From NCBI RefSeq assembly GCF_000955955.1, contig NZ_JYJG01000171.1, positions 1-45,087 on the forward strand: a DNA stretch of 45,087 nucleotides. Reading direction: 5' to 3'. This DNA is from Lentzea aerocolonigenes. GTDB lineage: Bacteria > Actinomycetota > Actinomycetes > Mycobacteriales > Pseudonocardiaceae. The notes below the pieces were generated by a model. It was not told the origin of the DNA and did not search any database. It was given only the letters and a program-made list of their open reading frames with translations. The translations under genes and the position numbers were made by a program. Shown here piece after piece: positions 1-7,320 of this stretch (position 1 is its first letter; each line of letters begins with the position of its first letter).

Positions 1-157
1 CAAAGAACACGCGCTCACCGCAGTTACGTCAGCTTTTCGGCTGATTACTTCCGGGGCTTGTGTTGCCAGGCTCGTTCCGGCTTGTTTTCCGGCCCGTGTC
101 GCTCTGACTTGGAGAACATTACATGGGGGTGTTTCGATCTCCAAATCGGGGGGTCAC

Positions 158-628
158 TTAGGCCTCTGCACCACCGTTGACCTGCGTGTTCTCGACCTGG
201 AAGACCGGATGGCGCGAAGCCTCGGCCTCGAACGCCGAGACCGGGTCGCCGACGCGTGCGTCGAAGAAAGACCTAGTCACGGGCTCCTTCACGACATAAG
301 CCGCCAGTACGGGCGCCGCAACGGCCGCGGAAACCTCCGTCAAACGAACCTGACGTGACCTACGTCCCCTTCGCACGACCGCCGAGCCGGCCGCCCGTGC
401 GTTGCGCACCCAGTCGCGGACCCCGTACGGCGCGACGAACCACTCCTGGTCGTCGAAGCGCATCAGACGGATGGGGATCGTCCGCTCCGCACCACTGTGG
501 CGTCCGCGGATGGACAGCAGCACGTAGTGAGAGGGCGCGATGCCGAGCTTGACGGCGCCACCGATGACGACGTTGCCGACGCGGCGGATGAGGGTCGAGC
601 GGTAGGTCTTGGCCACAACGTCAATCAT
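158..628 (-). CDS. DUF385 / deazaflavin-dependent nitroreductase-type protein
   Basis: A 156-residue protein of the split beta-barrel FMN/F420-binding fold (DUF385, Ddn-like). The family uses reduced F420 or flavin to reduce quinones or nitro compounds. Visible family features are the stretch RGRHSGAERTIPIRLMRF followed by WFVAPYG and WVRNARAAG, the usual core with its conserved R-x-x-x-SG-x-x-R and W-x-x-N elements. I start at the ATG at 628 (MIDVVAKTYRST); the open frame runs 39 codons further upstream, but that extension is low-complexity and lies inside the neighbouring gene. The ATG overlaps the ATG of the divergent lycopene-cyclase-like gene (CATG at 626-629), so neither gene has a private upstream region if both starts are right. 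Family assignment is good; the substrate is unknown. Confidence 0.8.
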   Translation of the reverse strand: MIDVVAKTYRSTLIRRVGNVVIGGAVKLGIAPSHYVLLSIRGRHSGAERTIPIRLMRFDDQEWFVAPYGVRDWVRNARAAGSAVVRRGRRSRQVRLTEVSAAVAAPVLAAYVVKEPVTRSFFDARVGDPVSAFEAEASRHPVFQVENTQVNGGAEA

Positions 629-1589
629 GGACCCCGTGTACGACGTGCTCGTGATCGGCGGTGGCCCGGCAGGCCGTGCGCTCGCCCGCGCGTGCGCACA
701 CGAAGGACTCCACACGGCGATCGTCGACCGCCACCCCCACCGCATCTACACGGCGACCTATGGCGCGTGGGCCGACGAACTCCCGCCCCACACATCCACC
801 AAGACACGAAGCACGACCGTGAGGGCTTACGCGCGCGAAGAACACCTGATCCCGCGCACCTACGTCGTCCTCGACAACGCCCAACTACACCAACTGCCGG
901 AACAAGTAGAGATCCTCAAGGCACCAACAGAGGCGCGCTACACCTTCAACGCCACAGGCGCACGCAAGGGCCGTGCCGAGCAAACGGCCGTGGGCACGGT
1001 CATCGAGTCGGACAACACCGATACGACGCTGATGGACTGGCGCAACGGCGACACGTTCCTCTACACGGTCCCGCTAGGCGACAACCGGACGCTCGTGGAA
1101 GAGACCTGCCTGGCAAGGCGCCCAGGCATGCCACTCAGCGAGCTCAGAAGAAGGCTCCACTCACGGCTGGAACCAGGCTCGCAAGAGGAGCGCGTCCGCT
1201 TCCCCCTTGACGCACCACGAGCGCCCAACGCGTTCGGCGCAGCAGCAGGGTTCATCCACCCGGCCACGGGCTACAGCGTCGCCACTTCGCTGCAACTCGC
1301 CCCGAAAGTCGCCCAGGCCATCAAGGCCGGCGAGAACCCAGAACACGTCATCTGGTCGCGAAAAGCCCGGACAGTGCATGCGCTGAGGCGATTCGGGCTG
1401 GCAGCGCTGCTGCGCATGGACGCGGAACAGACCAGGGACTTCTTCGAGCTGTTCTTCCGGCTCGACCCGGACCTGCAACGCGCCTACCTCTCCGGCCGCG
1501 AGGACGTACGCGGTACGACGGCCGCGATGGCGAAACTGTTCCGAGCGGCACCGTGGCGCCTTCGCGCCAAGATGATGAACACCTGGTGA
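627..1589 (+). CDS. Lycopene cyclase family protein (short form)
   Basis: A 320-residue FAD/NAD(P)-binding protein resembling CrtY/CrtL lycopene beta-cyclases, which cyclise the ends of lycopene to give beta-carotene. The N-terminus has the dinucleotide fold YDVLVIGGGPAGRALA and the family signature ATYGAWADELP. Later come the cyclase-like FLYTVPLGDNRTLVEET block, the LARRPGMPL block and HPATGYSVATSL. It is shorter than typical members (about 380-400), apparently because the region between VVLDN and FNATGA is condensed. No crtE, crtB or crtI gene is nearby, so if functional it relies on carotenoid genes elsewhere. A start at 609 is possible; the ATG at 627 fits the family N-terminus. Activity is uncertain because of the internal shortening. 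Confidence 0.78.
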   Translation: MDPVYDVLVIGGGPAGRALARACAHEGLHTAIVDRHPHRIYTATYGAWADELPPHTSTKTRSTTVRAYAREEHLIPRTYVVLDNAQLHQLPEQVEILKAPTEARYTFNATGARKGRAEQTAVGTVIESDNTDTTLMDWRNGDTFLYTVPLGDNRTLVEETCLARRPGMPLSELRRRLHSRLEPGSQEERVRFPLDAPRAPNAFGAAAGFIHPATGYSVATSLQLAPKVAQAIKAGENPEHVIWSRKARTVHALRRFGLAALLRMDAEQTRDFFELFFRLDPDLQRAYLSGREDVRGTTAAMAKLFRAAPWRLRAKMMNTW

Positions 1590-1631
1590 ACGCCCTTGGT
1601 GCAGGTCAATCGCACCGGCACGATCTGAGAC

Positions 1632-3308
1632 GTGCCCGCATTGCTGGATGACGTCAGGTTCGCCTTCCAGCCGCTGTTCAACCTGAACACCGGGGGCGTC
1701 GTCGCGGTGGAGGCTCTGGCCCGGCCGCACGACGGCAGCGTGCAGGATCTCCTCCAGGCCGCCTTCCAGGCCGGACTGCTGGCGAACGCCGACGTCGGAC
1801 TCGCCTGCCGCGCCATCCGCTCCGCGGCCGACTTCGACCTGATGCTGCCGTTGCACGTGAACCTGCTCGCGATCACCGTCGCGGACAAGCCGGAGATCAT
1901 GAGCCCGCTCTACGGCGCGCTCAGGGACGCCGGCCGCTCCCCCGACAGCATCGTGATCGAGATCGGCGAGCCGTACTCACGCGCTAACCGCGCCCGTCTC
2001 GCGCGTGGGATGCAGACGCTGCGGAACAACGGCTTCCGGATCGCGCTCGACTGCGTGGGCGAGGGCGACGTGCCGCTCAGCCTGCTGACCAGCGCAGCGC
2101 CGGACTACGTGAAGCTCGACCGCGAGATCGTCCGCACGTTGCCCGGCGACGCAGCGCGCGGCGCGCTCGTCAAGTCGTTGGTGCACCTCGGCGAGTACAC
2201 GGGCGGTCAGGTCGTGGCCGAGGGCGTGGAGACCGACGCGGAACTGACGTACCTGCGCAAGCTGGGAGTGGGGTACGCGCAGGGCAAGCTGCTCGCACCT
2301 CCGCAGCGAAGACCGGCTGTGAACGCCCGCATCGCCCCCGAGGCCGTCACGGAGACCGGGGAGATCCGCCGCCACAACACTGGTCCCCGGATCACCGCCT
2401 TCCTGCACCCCGCCACGACGTTGCCCGAACACGCCACCAGCGAAGAGGTGCGCGAGGTCCTGGCGGGCCAGCCGTCGGTCACCGGCGTGGTGCTGGTGGA
2501 CGACGAGGGCCGCCCCAAGTGGTCCGTGGACCGCAACAGGTTCCTGCTCGCGGTCACCGGGCCGTACGGACACGCTCTGCACGCCAAACGGGAAGCCGCA
2601 CGGCTCGCGGACAAGCCTCACATCATCGGCACCGAGTCGTCGGCGCTCGACCTCCTCGACGTGGTGGCGAGCGCGAACCGTGAGCGCACCAACGACGACC
2701 TCATCGTCGTGGACCACAACGAGCGGTGCATGGGCGTCGTGCGCGTGGCGGACGTCGTGCGCGGCGTCGCCGAGCTGAAGGTCGAGCAGGCGGCCGCGCT
2801 GAGCCCGCTCACGAGGCTCCCCGGCAGCGACGCGATCTCCACGGAGGTCGACCGGCGCATCGGGCTCGGCGAGATCTTCGCGGTGTCCTGGCTGGACGTC
2901 GACAGCTTCAAGCTGGTGAACGACACGGTCGGGTTCGCGGCAGGCGACGACCTGATCCGCGAGATAGGGCACGACCTGGCGGACCTCGCGCACGTGTTCC
3001 AGGGTGTGCAGGTCGGCCACGTCGGTGGTGACGACTTCCTGATTCTCGCCGGGCTGGACGAAACGGTGCCGCTGAGTGCTCGTTTGCTGGACAAGCCGTA
3101 CACGGCAGAAGGACGACACATCACCCTCTCTCTTGCGACCCTTATCTGTGCACCGGGGTCAGTGGGGTCGTACCGCGAGGTGTCACGGTTGCTGGCACCC
3201 GTCAAGGAGCACGCGAAGTCGCTAGCCGGGTCGAGCTGGGTCATGGGCCGGCCGGGCACCGATCGACGCGACGTGCTGAGGGGTGTCGCGCAACGCGCCG
3301 TGAGCTGA
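1632..3308 (+). CDS. EAL - CBS-like - GGDEF cyclic-di-GMP signalling protein
   Basis: A 558-residue cytoplasmic protein with a c-di-GMP phosphodiesterase-type EAL domain first (about residues 5-225; E27-A-L, KLDREIV, VVAEGVET), a central CBS-like segment (about 235-385) and a C-terminal GGDEF domain (about 390-555). Both catalytic signatures deviate. The usual DDFG of EAL domains reads D140-C141-V-G, and the GGDEF signature reads GGDDF at 465-469. Either domain may therefore be weak or regulatory rather than catalytic. There is no membrane segment, and the CBS-like middle suggests nucleotide control. The start is GTG; no strong ribosome site is visible. The domain order (EAL before GGDEF) is the reverse of the commonest hybrids. 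Confidence 0.85.
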   Translation: MPALLDDVRFAFQPLFNLNTGGVVAVEALARPHDGSVQDLLQAAFQAGLLANADVGLACRAIRSAADFDLMLPLHVNLLAITVADKPEIMSPLYGALRDAGRSPDSIVIEIGEPYSRANRARLARGMQTLRNNGFRIALDCVGEGDVPLSLLTSAAPDYVKLDREIVRTLPGDAARGALVKSLVHLGEYTGGQVVAEGVETDAELTYLRKLGVGYAQGKLLAPPQRRPAVNARIAPEAVTETGEIRRHNTGPRITAFLHPATTLPEHATSEEVREVLAGQPSVTGVVLVDDEGRPKWSVDRNRFLLAVTGPYGHALHAKREAARLADKPHIIGTESSALDLLDVVASANRERTNDDLIVVDHNERCMGVVRVADVVRGVAELKVEQAAALSPLTRLPGSDAISTEVDRRIGLGEIFAVSWLDVDSFKLVNDTVGFAAGDDLIREIGHDLADLAHVFQGVQVGHVGGDDFLILAGLDETVPLSARLLDKPYTAEGRHITLSLATLICAPGSVGSYREVSRLLAPVKEHAKSLAGSSWVMGRPGTDRRDVLRGVAQRAVS

Positions 3309-3315
3309 AGTACAA

Positions 3316-3387
3316 CCGAACGCCTCCTGTGCGACGACCTGATCACTCATAGCATCGAGGTCGTTACTCAGCGCACAGGAGGTTCGG
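3316..3387 (+). promoter_or_regulatory. Long inverted repeat overlapping the ribosome-binding site of the downstream ligase gene
   Basis: The left arm CCGAAC (3316-3321), a two-base bulge, then CTCCTGTGCG (3324-3333) pairs with the right arm CGCACAGGAGGTTCGG (3372-3387). Inside, ACGACCT (3334-3340) pairs with AGGTCGT (3358-3364), leaving a 17-base loop and a 7-base right-side bulge. The right arm contains the AGGAGG Shine-Dalgarno (3377-3382), placed 6 bases before the GTG start at 3389. As RNA the structure would bury the ribosome site. As DNA it would be a large dyad around a possible -10 (TAGCAT, 3350-3355). Which one applies depends on the transcription start, which cannot be read from sequence alone. 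Confidence 0.65.
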
Positions 3388-3388
3388 C

Positions 3389-4525
3389 GTGCAGGTCGGC
3401 AGCAGAACTCAATCGGTACCCGCGCAACGCACGAGCATGGACGGCCTCCTCACCGTTGGGGTGGAAGAAGAATTCGTTCTCGTCGAGTCCTCGACCGGGC
3501 ACTTGGCCAACCGTGCCAACGAGGTTCTCGCCGGAGCCGACCGCTACCAGGTCGACCTGCAGCAGGAAATCGCGCAGTACCAGGTGGAATCGGCGAGCGG
3601 CATCTGCACCGACATGAGCGAGCTGCGCGACGAACTGGCTGTCGCGCGCCGGGCGTTGATCGAACGGGCGGCGCGGCACGACGCTCGCCTTGCCGCCACA
3701 GGAACTCCCGTGCTGGGCCTGACGATGCCGACGCCGTTGACGAACTCCCCGCGCTACCACCGGATGGCGCAGGAGATGGGAGCGCTCACCAACGACCTCG
3801 CGATCTGCGGCTGCCACGTGCACGTCGGGCTGCCCGACGACGAGTCGAAGATCTTCGTGAGCAACCACCTGCGGCCGTGGTTGCCGACCTTGCTGGCGCT
3901 GGGCGCGAACTCGCCGTACTGGCTCGACGCCGACACGGGCTACGCGAGCTGGCGCTACGTCGTCTGGAACCGTTGGCCCACTTCGGGTGCGCCTCCCCAC
4001 TTCGACTCCGCGGCCGAGTACTACGCGGCTCGGGAGGAGATCGTCGCGAGCGGCGCGGCGATGGACGCCGGGATGCTCTACTGGGACGTCCGGCTCTCCG
4101 CGCGCCATCCCACGCTCGAGCTCCGTGTCTCGGACGTCGCACCGACCGTCGAGGAAGCCGTTCTGATGGCCGCTCTGGTGCGCGGAATCGCCGCCACCGC
4201 ACTGAGTTCCGGTGCCGCGCCCGCACCGATCCCCCCGCACCTGCTGAAGGTCGCGTTGTGGCGGGCCGCGCGCGATGGCCTGGAGGGCTTCGGCATCGAC
4301 CCGGTGACCGGCTCGCCCACGCCCGCGTCCACGATCGCGGCGTCGATGCTGAGGTGGATCCGGCCGGCGCTGGAGTTCTCCGGCGACTACGAGATGGTGA
4401 GCGACGGCATCGACCGGTTGCTGCTCGACGGCACGGGTGCGGCCCGGCAGCGGAGGGCGTTCGCTCGTCGCGGCAGGCTCGACGACGTGGTGGGATTCCT
4501 CGTCGCACAGACTGCGCCGGTCTGA
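3389..4525 (+). CDS. YbdK-type carboxylate-amine ligase (glutamate-cysteine ligase family 2)
   Basis: A 378-residue ATP-dependent carboxylate-amine ligase of the GCS2/YbdK family, related to gamma-glutamylcysteine synthetase. Diagnostic blocks are VGVEEEFVLVE near the N-terminus, the CGCHVHVGLPD motif, the SPYW...GYASWRYVVWNRWP block and LELRVSDVAPTVEEA, which together form the ATP/substrate site. The length matches the family. The GTG start is preceded by a perfect AGGAGG at 6-base spacing, which decides it over the later ATG at MDGLLTVG. Family members can make gamma-glutamyl-cysteine-like amides weakly, but the true substrate is often unknown; actinomycetes normally use MshC for mycothiol, so this is not that enzyme. 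The leader carries a long hairpin that could control translation. Confidence 0.88.
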   Translation: MQVGSRTQSVPAQRTSMDGLLTVGVEEEFVLVESSTGHLANRANEVLAGADRYQVDLQQEIAQYQVESASGICTDMSELRDELAVARRALIERAARHDARLAATGTPVLGLTMPTPLTNSPRYHRMAQEMGALTNDLAICGCHVHVGLPDDESKIFVSNHLRPWLPTLLALGANSPYWLDADTGYASWRYVVWNRWPTSGAPPHFDSAAEYYAAREEIVASGAAMDAGMLYWDVRLSARHPTLELRVSDVAPTVEEAVLMAALVRGIAATALSSGAAPAPIPPHLLKVALWRAARDGLEGFGIDPVTGSPTPASTIAASMLRWIRPALEFSGDYEMVSDGIDRLLLDGTGAARQRRAFARRGRLDDVVGFLVAQTAPV

Positions 4526-4596
4526 CGTTCACTCGATCGGGTACATCTTCAGTCGGCTTGGTGTGCCTCCAAGCCTGGATCCGGTAGTTAGTCCCC

Positions 4597-5397
4597 GTGG
4601 CCACCCCCGTCTGGGCACCGGGAGTGAACGGTCCGGAGAAACCCAACACCGCACGCGTCAGGGACTACTGGCTCGGCGGCACCCACAACACGGAGGCCGA
4701 CCAGGAACTGGCGGCCCATCTCGTGTCCGCGGCACCGCATCTGCCGTACCTGTGCCGCACGCACCGCTCGTTCCTGGGCAGAGTCGTGCAGCGGCTGAGC
4801 GCGCTGGGGATCCGGCAGTTCCTCGACCTCGGTTCCGGCCTGCCGACCGCGGACAACGTGCACCTCGTCGCGCCCGACGCGCGCGTGGTTTACGTGGAGA
4901 TCGACCCGGCGGTGGCGAGCGAGGGCCGTGAGCTCGTCGCGCGCAACCCGCGGGTCTCGTACCTCTGCGCGGATCTCTGCCAGCCGGAGAAGGTGCTGGA
5001 GTCGGCGGAGGTCCGCACGACGCTGGACCTGTCCGAGCCGGTCGCCGTGCTGGTGCTGGACGTGCTGCACTTCGTCCCTGACGAGGCCGAGCCGCACAAG
5101 GTGCTGGCCAAGTACATGGACGCGTTGGTGCCCGGCAGCTGTCTCGGGCTGTCGCACACGTGCCGCGACCCGTTCATGCTGGCCGCGGTGGGGCTTTTCG
5201 GTGCCATGTACGAGGATCAGCCGCTGCCGGCGTTCACGTTCCGGTACCCGGAGCAGGTCGTGCAGTTCTTCGACGGCATGGAGATCCTGGAGCCGGGCGT
5301 GGTGCCGATTCCGTTGTGGGACCCGGATCCCGACGAGATCGAGGACCGCAACCCGGAGAACTTCCAGGGATGCGGCGGGCTGGCGCGCAAGATCTGA
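4597..5397 (+). CDS. DUF574 SAM-dependent methyltransferase (Methyltransf_19)
   Basis: A 266-residue protein of the actinomycete-expanded DUF574 S-adenosylmethionine methyltransferase family. The N-terminal signature RVRDYWLGGTHN (20-31) and the SAM-binding motif I DLGSGLPT (77-84) are clear, as are the VVYVEIDP acidic loop and the LDVLHFVPD block. The start is GTG at 4597. These proteins occur in many copies in actinomycete genomes; the substrate is unknown for nearly all of them. The gene stands alone on the plus strand and converges with the UbiA-family gene only 7 bases away, so the two share a very short terminator region. Confidence 0.88.
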   Translation: MATPVWAPGVNGPEKPNTARVRDYWLGGTHNTEADQELAAHLVSAAPHLPYLCRTHRSFLGRVVQRLSALGIRQFLDLGSGLPTADNVHLVAPDARVVYVEIDPAVASEGRELVARNPRVSYLCADLCQPEKVLESAEVRTTLDLSEPVAVLVLDVLHFVPDEAEPHKVLAKYMDALVPGSCLGLSHTCRDPFMLAAVGLFGAMYEDQPLPAFTFRYPEQVVQFFDGMEILEPGVVPIPLWDPDPDEIEDRNPENFQGCGGLARKI

Positions 5398-5404
5398 GCC
5401 TTGT

Positions 5405-6235
5405 CTAGGCGAGCAGGGGAATCGCGGCCAGCACGATCGTCGACACCACCGCCATCGACATGCCGTACCGCAGCTGCTGTCTGGCGGTCGGGAGATCTCT
5501 GGCGAGCAGGAACGCCGAGCACGCGGCCACGCCCACCGCTGCCCACATCCACCCGAACCTGAACCACAGCCCGCCGCCGACCAGCAGCAAGCCGCCGACG
5601 GTGAGCTGGGTGGTCGCGTTGATCGCATGTCTTGTGCCGTAGACGACCGCGGGCGTGTTCGAACCGACCCTGGCGTCGCCGGCGCGGTCCGGCACGGCCC
5701 ACCACAGCGCCCGGCCGGTCGCCAGTGCCGCGACACCGGAGAAGACGAGCCACACCGCCGGGTCCGCCTGCCCGCCGGCTGCCGCATAAGCCGTGACGCT
5801 CGGCAGCAGCCCCGCCGCGATCGCGAGCACGACCGGGCCGGAATAGCCGCGGCGTTTCAACCTGATCGGTTCGAGGTTGTACGCCAGGTACAGCGCCAGG
5901 ATCAGGCCGACGCCGACCGCCACGCGCCACGACACGGCGATCGCCAGCGCCTCTGCGAAGATCATCTCGAAGATCGCCAGTGCGAGGACCTTCCGCGCGC
6001 CGATCTCCTGGACCGCCTGCGCCAGATGGCGTTTCTCAGCGGTGTGGATGTCGTTGCGGATGTCGGCGTAGGCGTTGAGCGGGTTGCCGGAGATGATCGC
6101 GACGAAGTTGGCGAGCACCGCGATGATCACGGCGAGGTCGAATCTCGTCGCGTAGCAGGCACCCCAGGCGGCGCAGCACGCGTAGTGCACGCCGAAGGGG
6201 TGTTCCAGGCGGTGGAGGTAGGTCAGCGCCGGCAC
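5405..6235 (-). CDS. UbiA-superfamily integral membrane protein, candidate diterpene synthase or prenyltransferase
   Basis: A 276-residue polytopic membrane protein. It has both Asp-rich sites of the UbiA superfamily: N54-x3-D58-x3-D62 (NAYADIRND) and D183-x3-D187 (DRAGD), plus the YNLEPIRLKRRG loop also seen in chlorophyll-synthase-like members. These residues bind Mg2+ and a prenyl diphosphate. It is the last gene of a minus-strand operon and its GTG start overlaps the P450 gene by 13 bases. Because the operon begins with a class II diterpene cyclase and contains no classical class I cyclase, this protein may act on the cyclised diphosphate, as the UbiA-type enzyme PtmT1 of platensimycin biosynthesis does. 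Simple prenyl transfer to an acceptor is the alternative. Confidence 0.82.
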   Translation of the reverse strand: MPALTYLHRLEHPFGVHYACCAAWGACYATRFDLAVIIAVLANFVAIISGNPLNAYADIRNDIHTAEKRHLAQAVQEIGARKVLALAIFEMIFAEALAIAVSWRVAVGVGLILALYLAYNLEPIRLKRRGYSGPVVLAIAAGLLPSVTAYAAAGGQADPAVWLVFSGVAALATGRALWWAVPDRAGDARVGSNTPAVVYGTRHAINATTQLTVGGLLLVGGGLWFRFGWMWAAVGVAACSAFLLARDLPTARQQLRYGMSMAVVSTIVLAAIPLLA

Positions 6236-7320
6236 GTGGCCACCATCGCGAGGCTCGGCGGAGGCGCCATCGCGGCGCCCCGCAGCTGGGGTGTGCAGTG
6301 GGTGCTGTTGAGCCGGATTCTCCGGTGCCGCAGCAACGCCCTGACGATCGTGCGGATTTCCGTGAGTGCCAGGTCTTTGCCCGGGCAGTGCCGGACTCCC
6401 CCGCCGAACGGGAAGAACGCGCCGGGCGGCGGCTGGCTCCTGGTCGGGTCGAACGTGTGCGGGCGGTCGTAGGTGGCGGCGCGGCGGTGGGCGAGGTAGA
6501 TGCTCGGGGTGATCACCATGCCGTCGTCGCTCATCCGGTTGCCCGCGAGCGCGGCCGGTGGGGAGAGCCTCAGCGACTCCATGATCGTGGCTTCGAGCAG
6601 GTCCAGGTCCAGGTCCGGGTTCAGGTCCGGGTTCCGGTCGAGCCAGTACAGGGTCCAGGCGGTGGCGCTCGCGGTCGTCTCGTGGCCCGCGAAGAGGAGT
6701 GAGACGACCTGGTCGCGCAGGTCTTCGCCGGGCAGGTAGGCGGCCAGTGCCGGTGGTTCGGCGGTTCTGGCTCTGTGCAGGAGCATTCGGTCGAGGTGCG
6801 GGTCGAATCTCGTGGTGCCCGGCGTCAGGTATCTGTGGGCGAGGGTGCGGACCCGGCTGTTCAGTCTGCGGTCCAGCCAGCGGGTGAACGCTTGGAGCAG
6901 CTCCTCGTCGTCGACGCCGAAGACGATGCGGCCGATGATTCTCAGGGTGAGTCTTCTGGTCCAGTTCGGCAGGCTCACCGGGTCGCTCGGCAGTTCGGCG
7001 ATCGAGCGCTCGACCATCTCGTCGATGAGTGCCTGGTATCTGTTGCCGCGCAACATGGGTGCGAGGGTGCGGCGGTATCTCGTGTGCTCCTCACCGTCGA
7101 GCCAGAGCACGGATCTGGTGCCCAGCAACGGGCTCAGCGTGCGGCTCGGCGGGTGGTGCAGCTCGCGGTCGTGGCGGAAGAGCGCGGCGATGACGTCCGG
7201 GTGCCAGACGAGCCAGCGCTTGTCCCTCAGCTTGACCATGCCGTCCTCGAAGTCCTGCAGTGAGTCGAGGAACGGGATCAGGTGCAGTGCGAACCGCAGC
7301 TCGGTCCGGTTCATCGGCAC
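6223..7320 (-). CDS. Cytochrome P450
   Basis: A 365-residue soluble bacterial P450, a little shorter than the usual 400. The oxygen-activating I-helix motif AGHETT is at 211-216, the K-helix ESLR at 248-251, and the haem loop FPFGGGVRHCPGK carries the ligand Cys312. It sits between the class II cyclase (10-base overlap at its start) and the UbiA-family gene (13-base overlap at its end), so it is probably translated from the same message and oxidises the terpene product. A run of hexamer-like repeats (about 6598-6640) encodes NPDLNPDLDLDL just before the K-helix and may vary in length between strains. No ferredoxin gene is adjacent. Substrate unknown. Confidence 0.92.
   Translation of the reverse strand: MPMNRTELRFALHLIPFLDSLQDFEDGMVKLRDKRWLVWHPDVIAALFRHDRELHHPPSRTLSPLLGTRSVLWLDGEEHTRYRRTLAPMLRGNRYQALIDEMVERSIAELPSDPVSLPNWTRRLTLRIIGRIVFGVDDEELLQAFTRWLDRRLNSRVRTLAHRYLTPGTTRFDPHLDRMLLHRARTAEPPALAAYLPGEDLRDQVVSLLFAGHETTASATAWTLYWLDRNPDLNPDLDLDLLEATIMESLRLSPPAALAGNRMSDDGMVITPSIYLAHRRAATYDRPHTFDPTRSQPPPGAFFPFGGGVRHCPGKDLALTEIRTIVRALLRHRRIRLNSTHCTPQLRGAAMAPPPSLAMVATCRR

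Noticed and set aside
123..161. A 12-codon frame starting ATGGGGGTG with GGAG upstream on the plus strand
   Set aside because: It runs into the 3' end of the minus-strand DUF385 gene and leads to no plus-strand gene it could regulate; likely chance.
1977..3119. A 380-codon minus-strand open frame opposite the EAL-GGDEF gene
   Set aside because: High-GC antisense shadow; composition is Arg/Val/His-rich with no recognisable domain, while the plus strand has clear EAL and GGDEF motifs.
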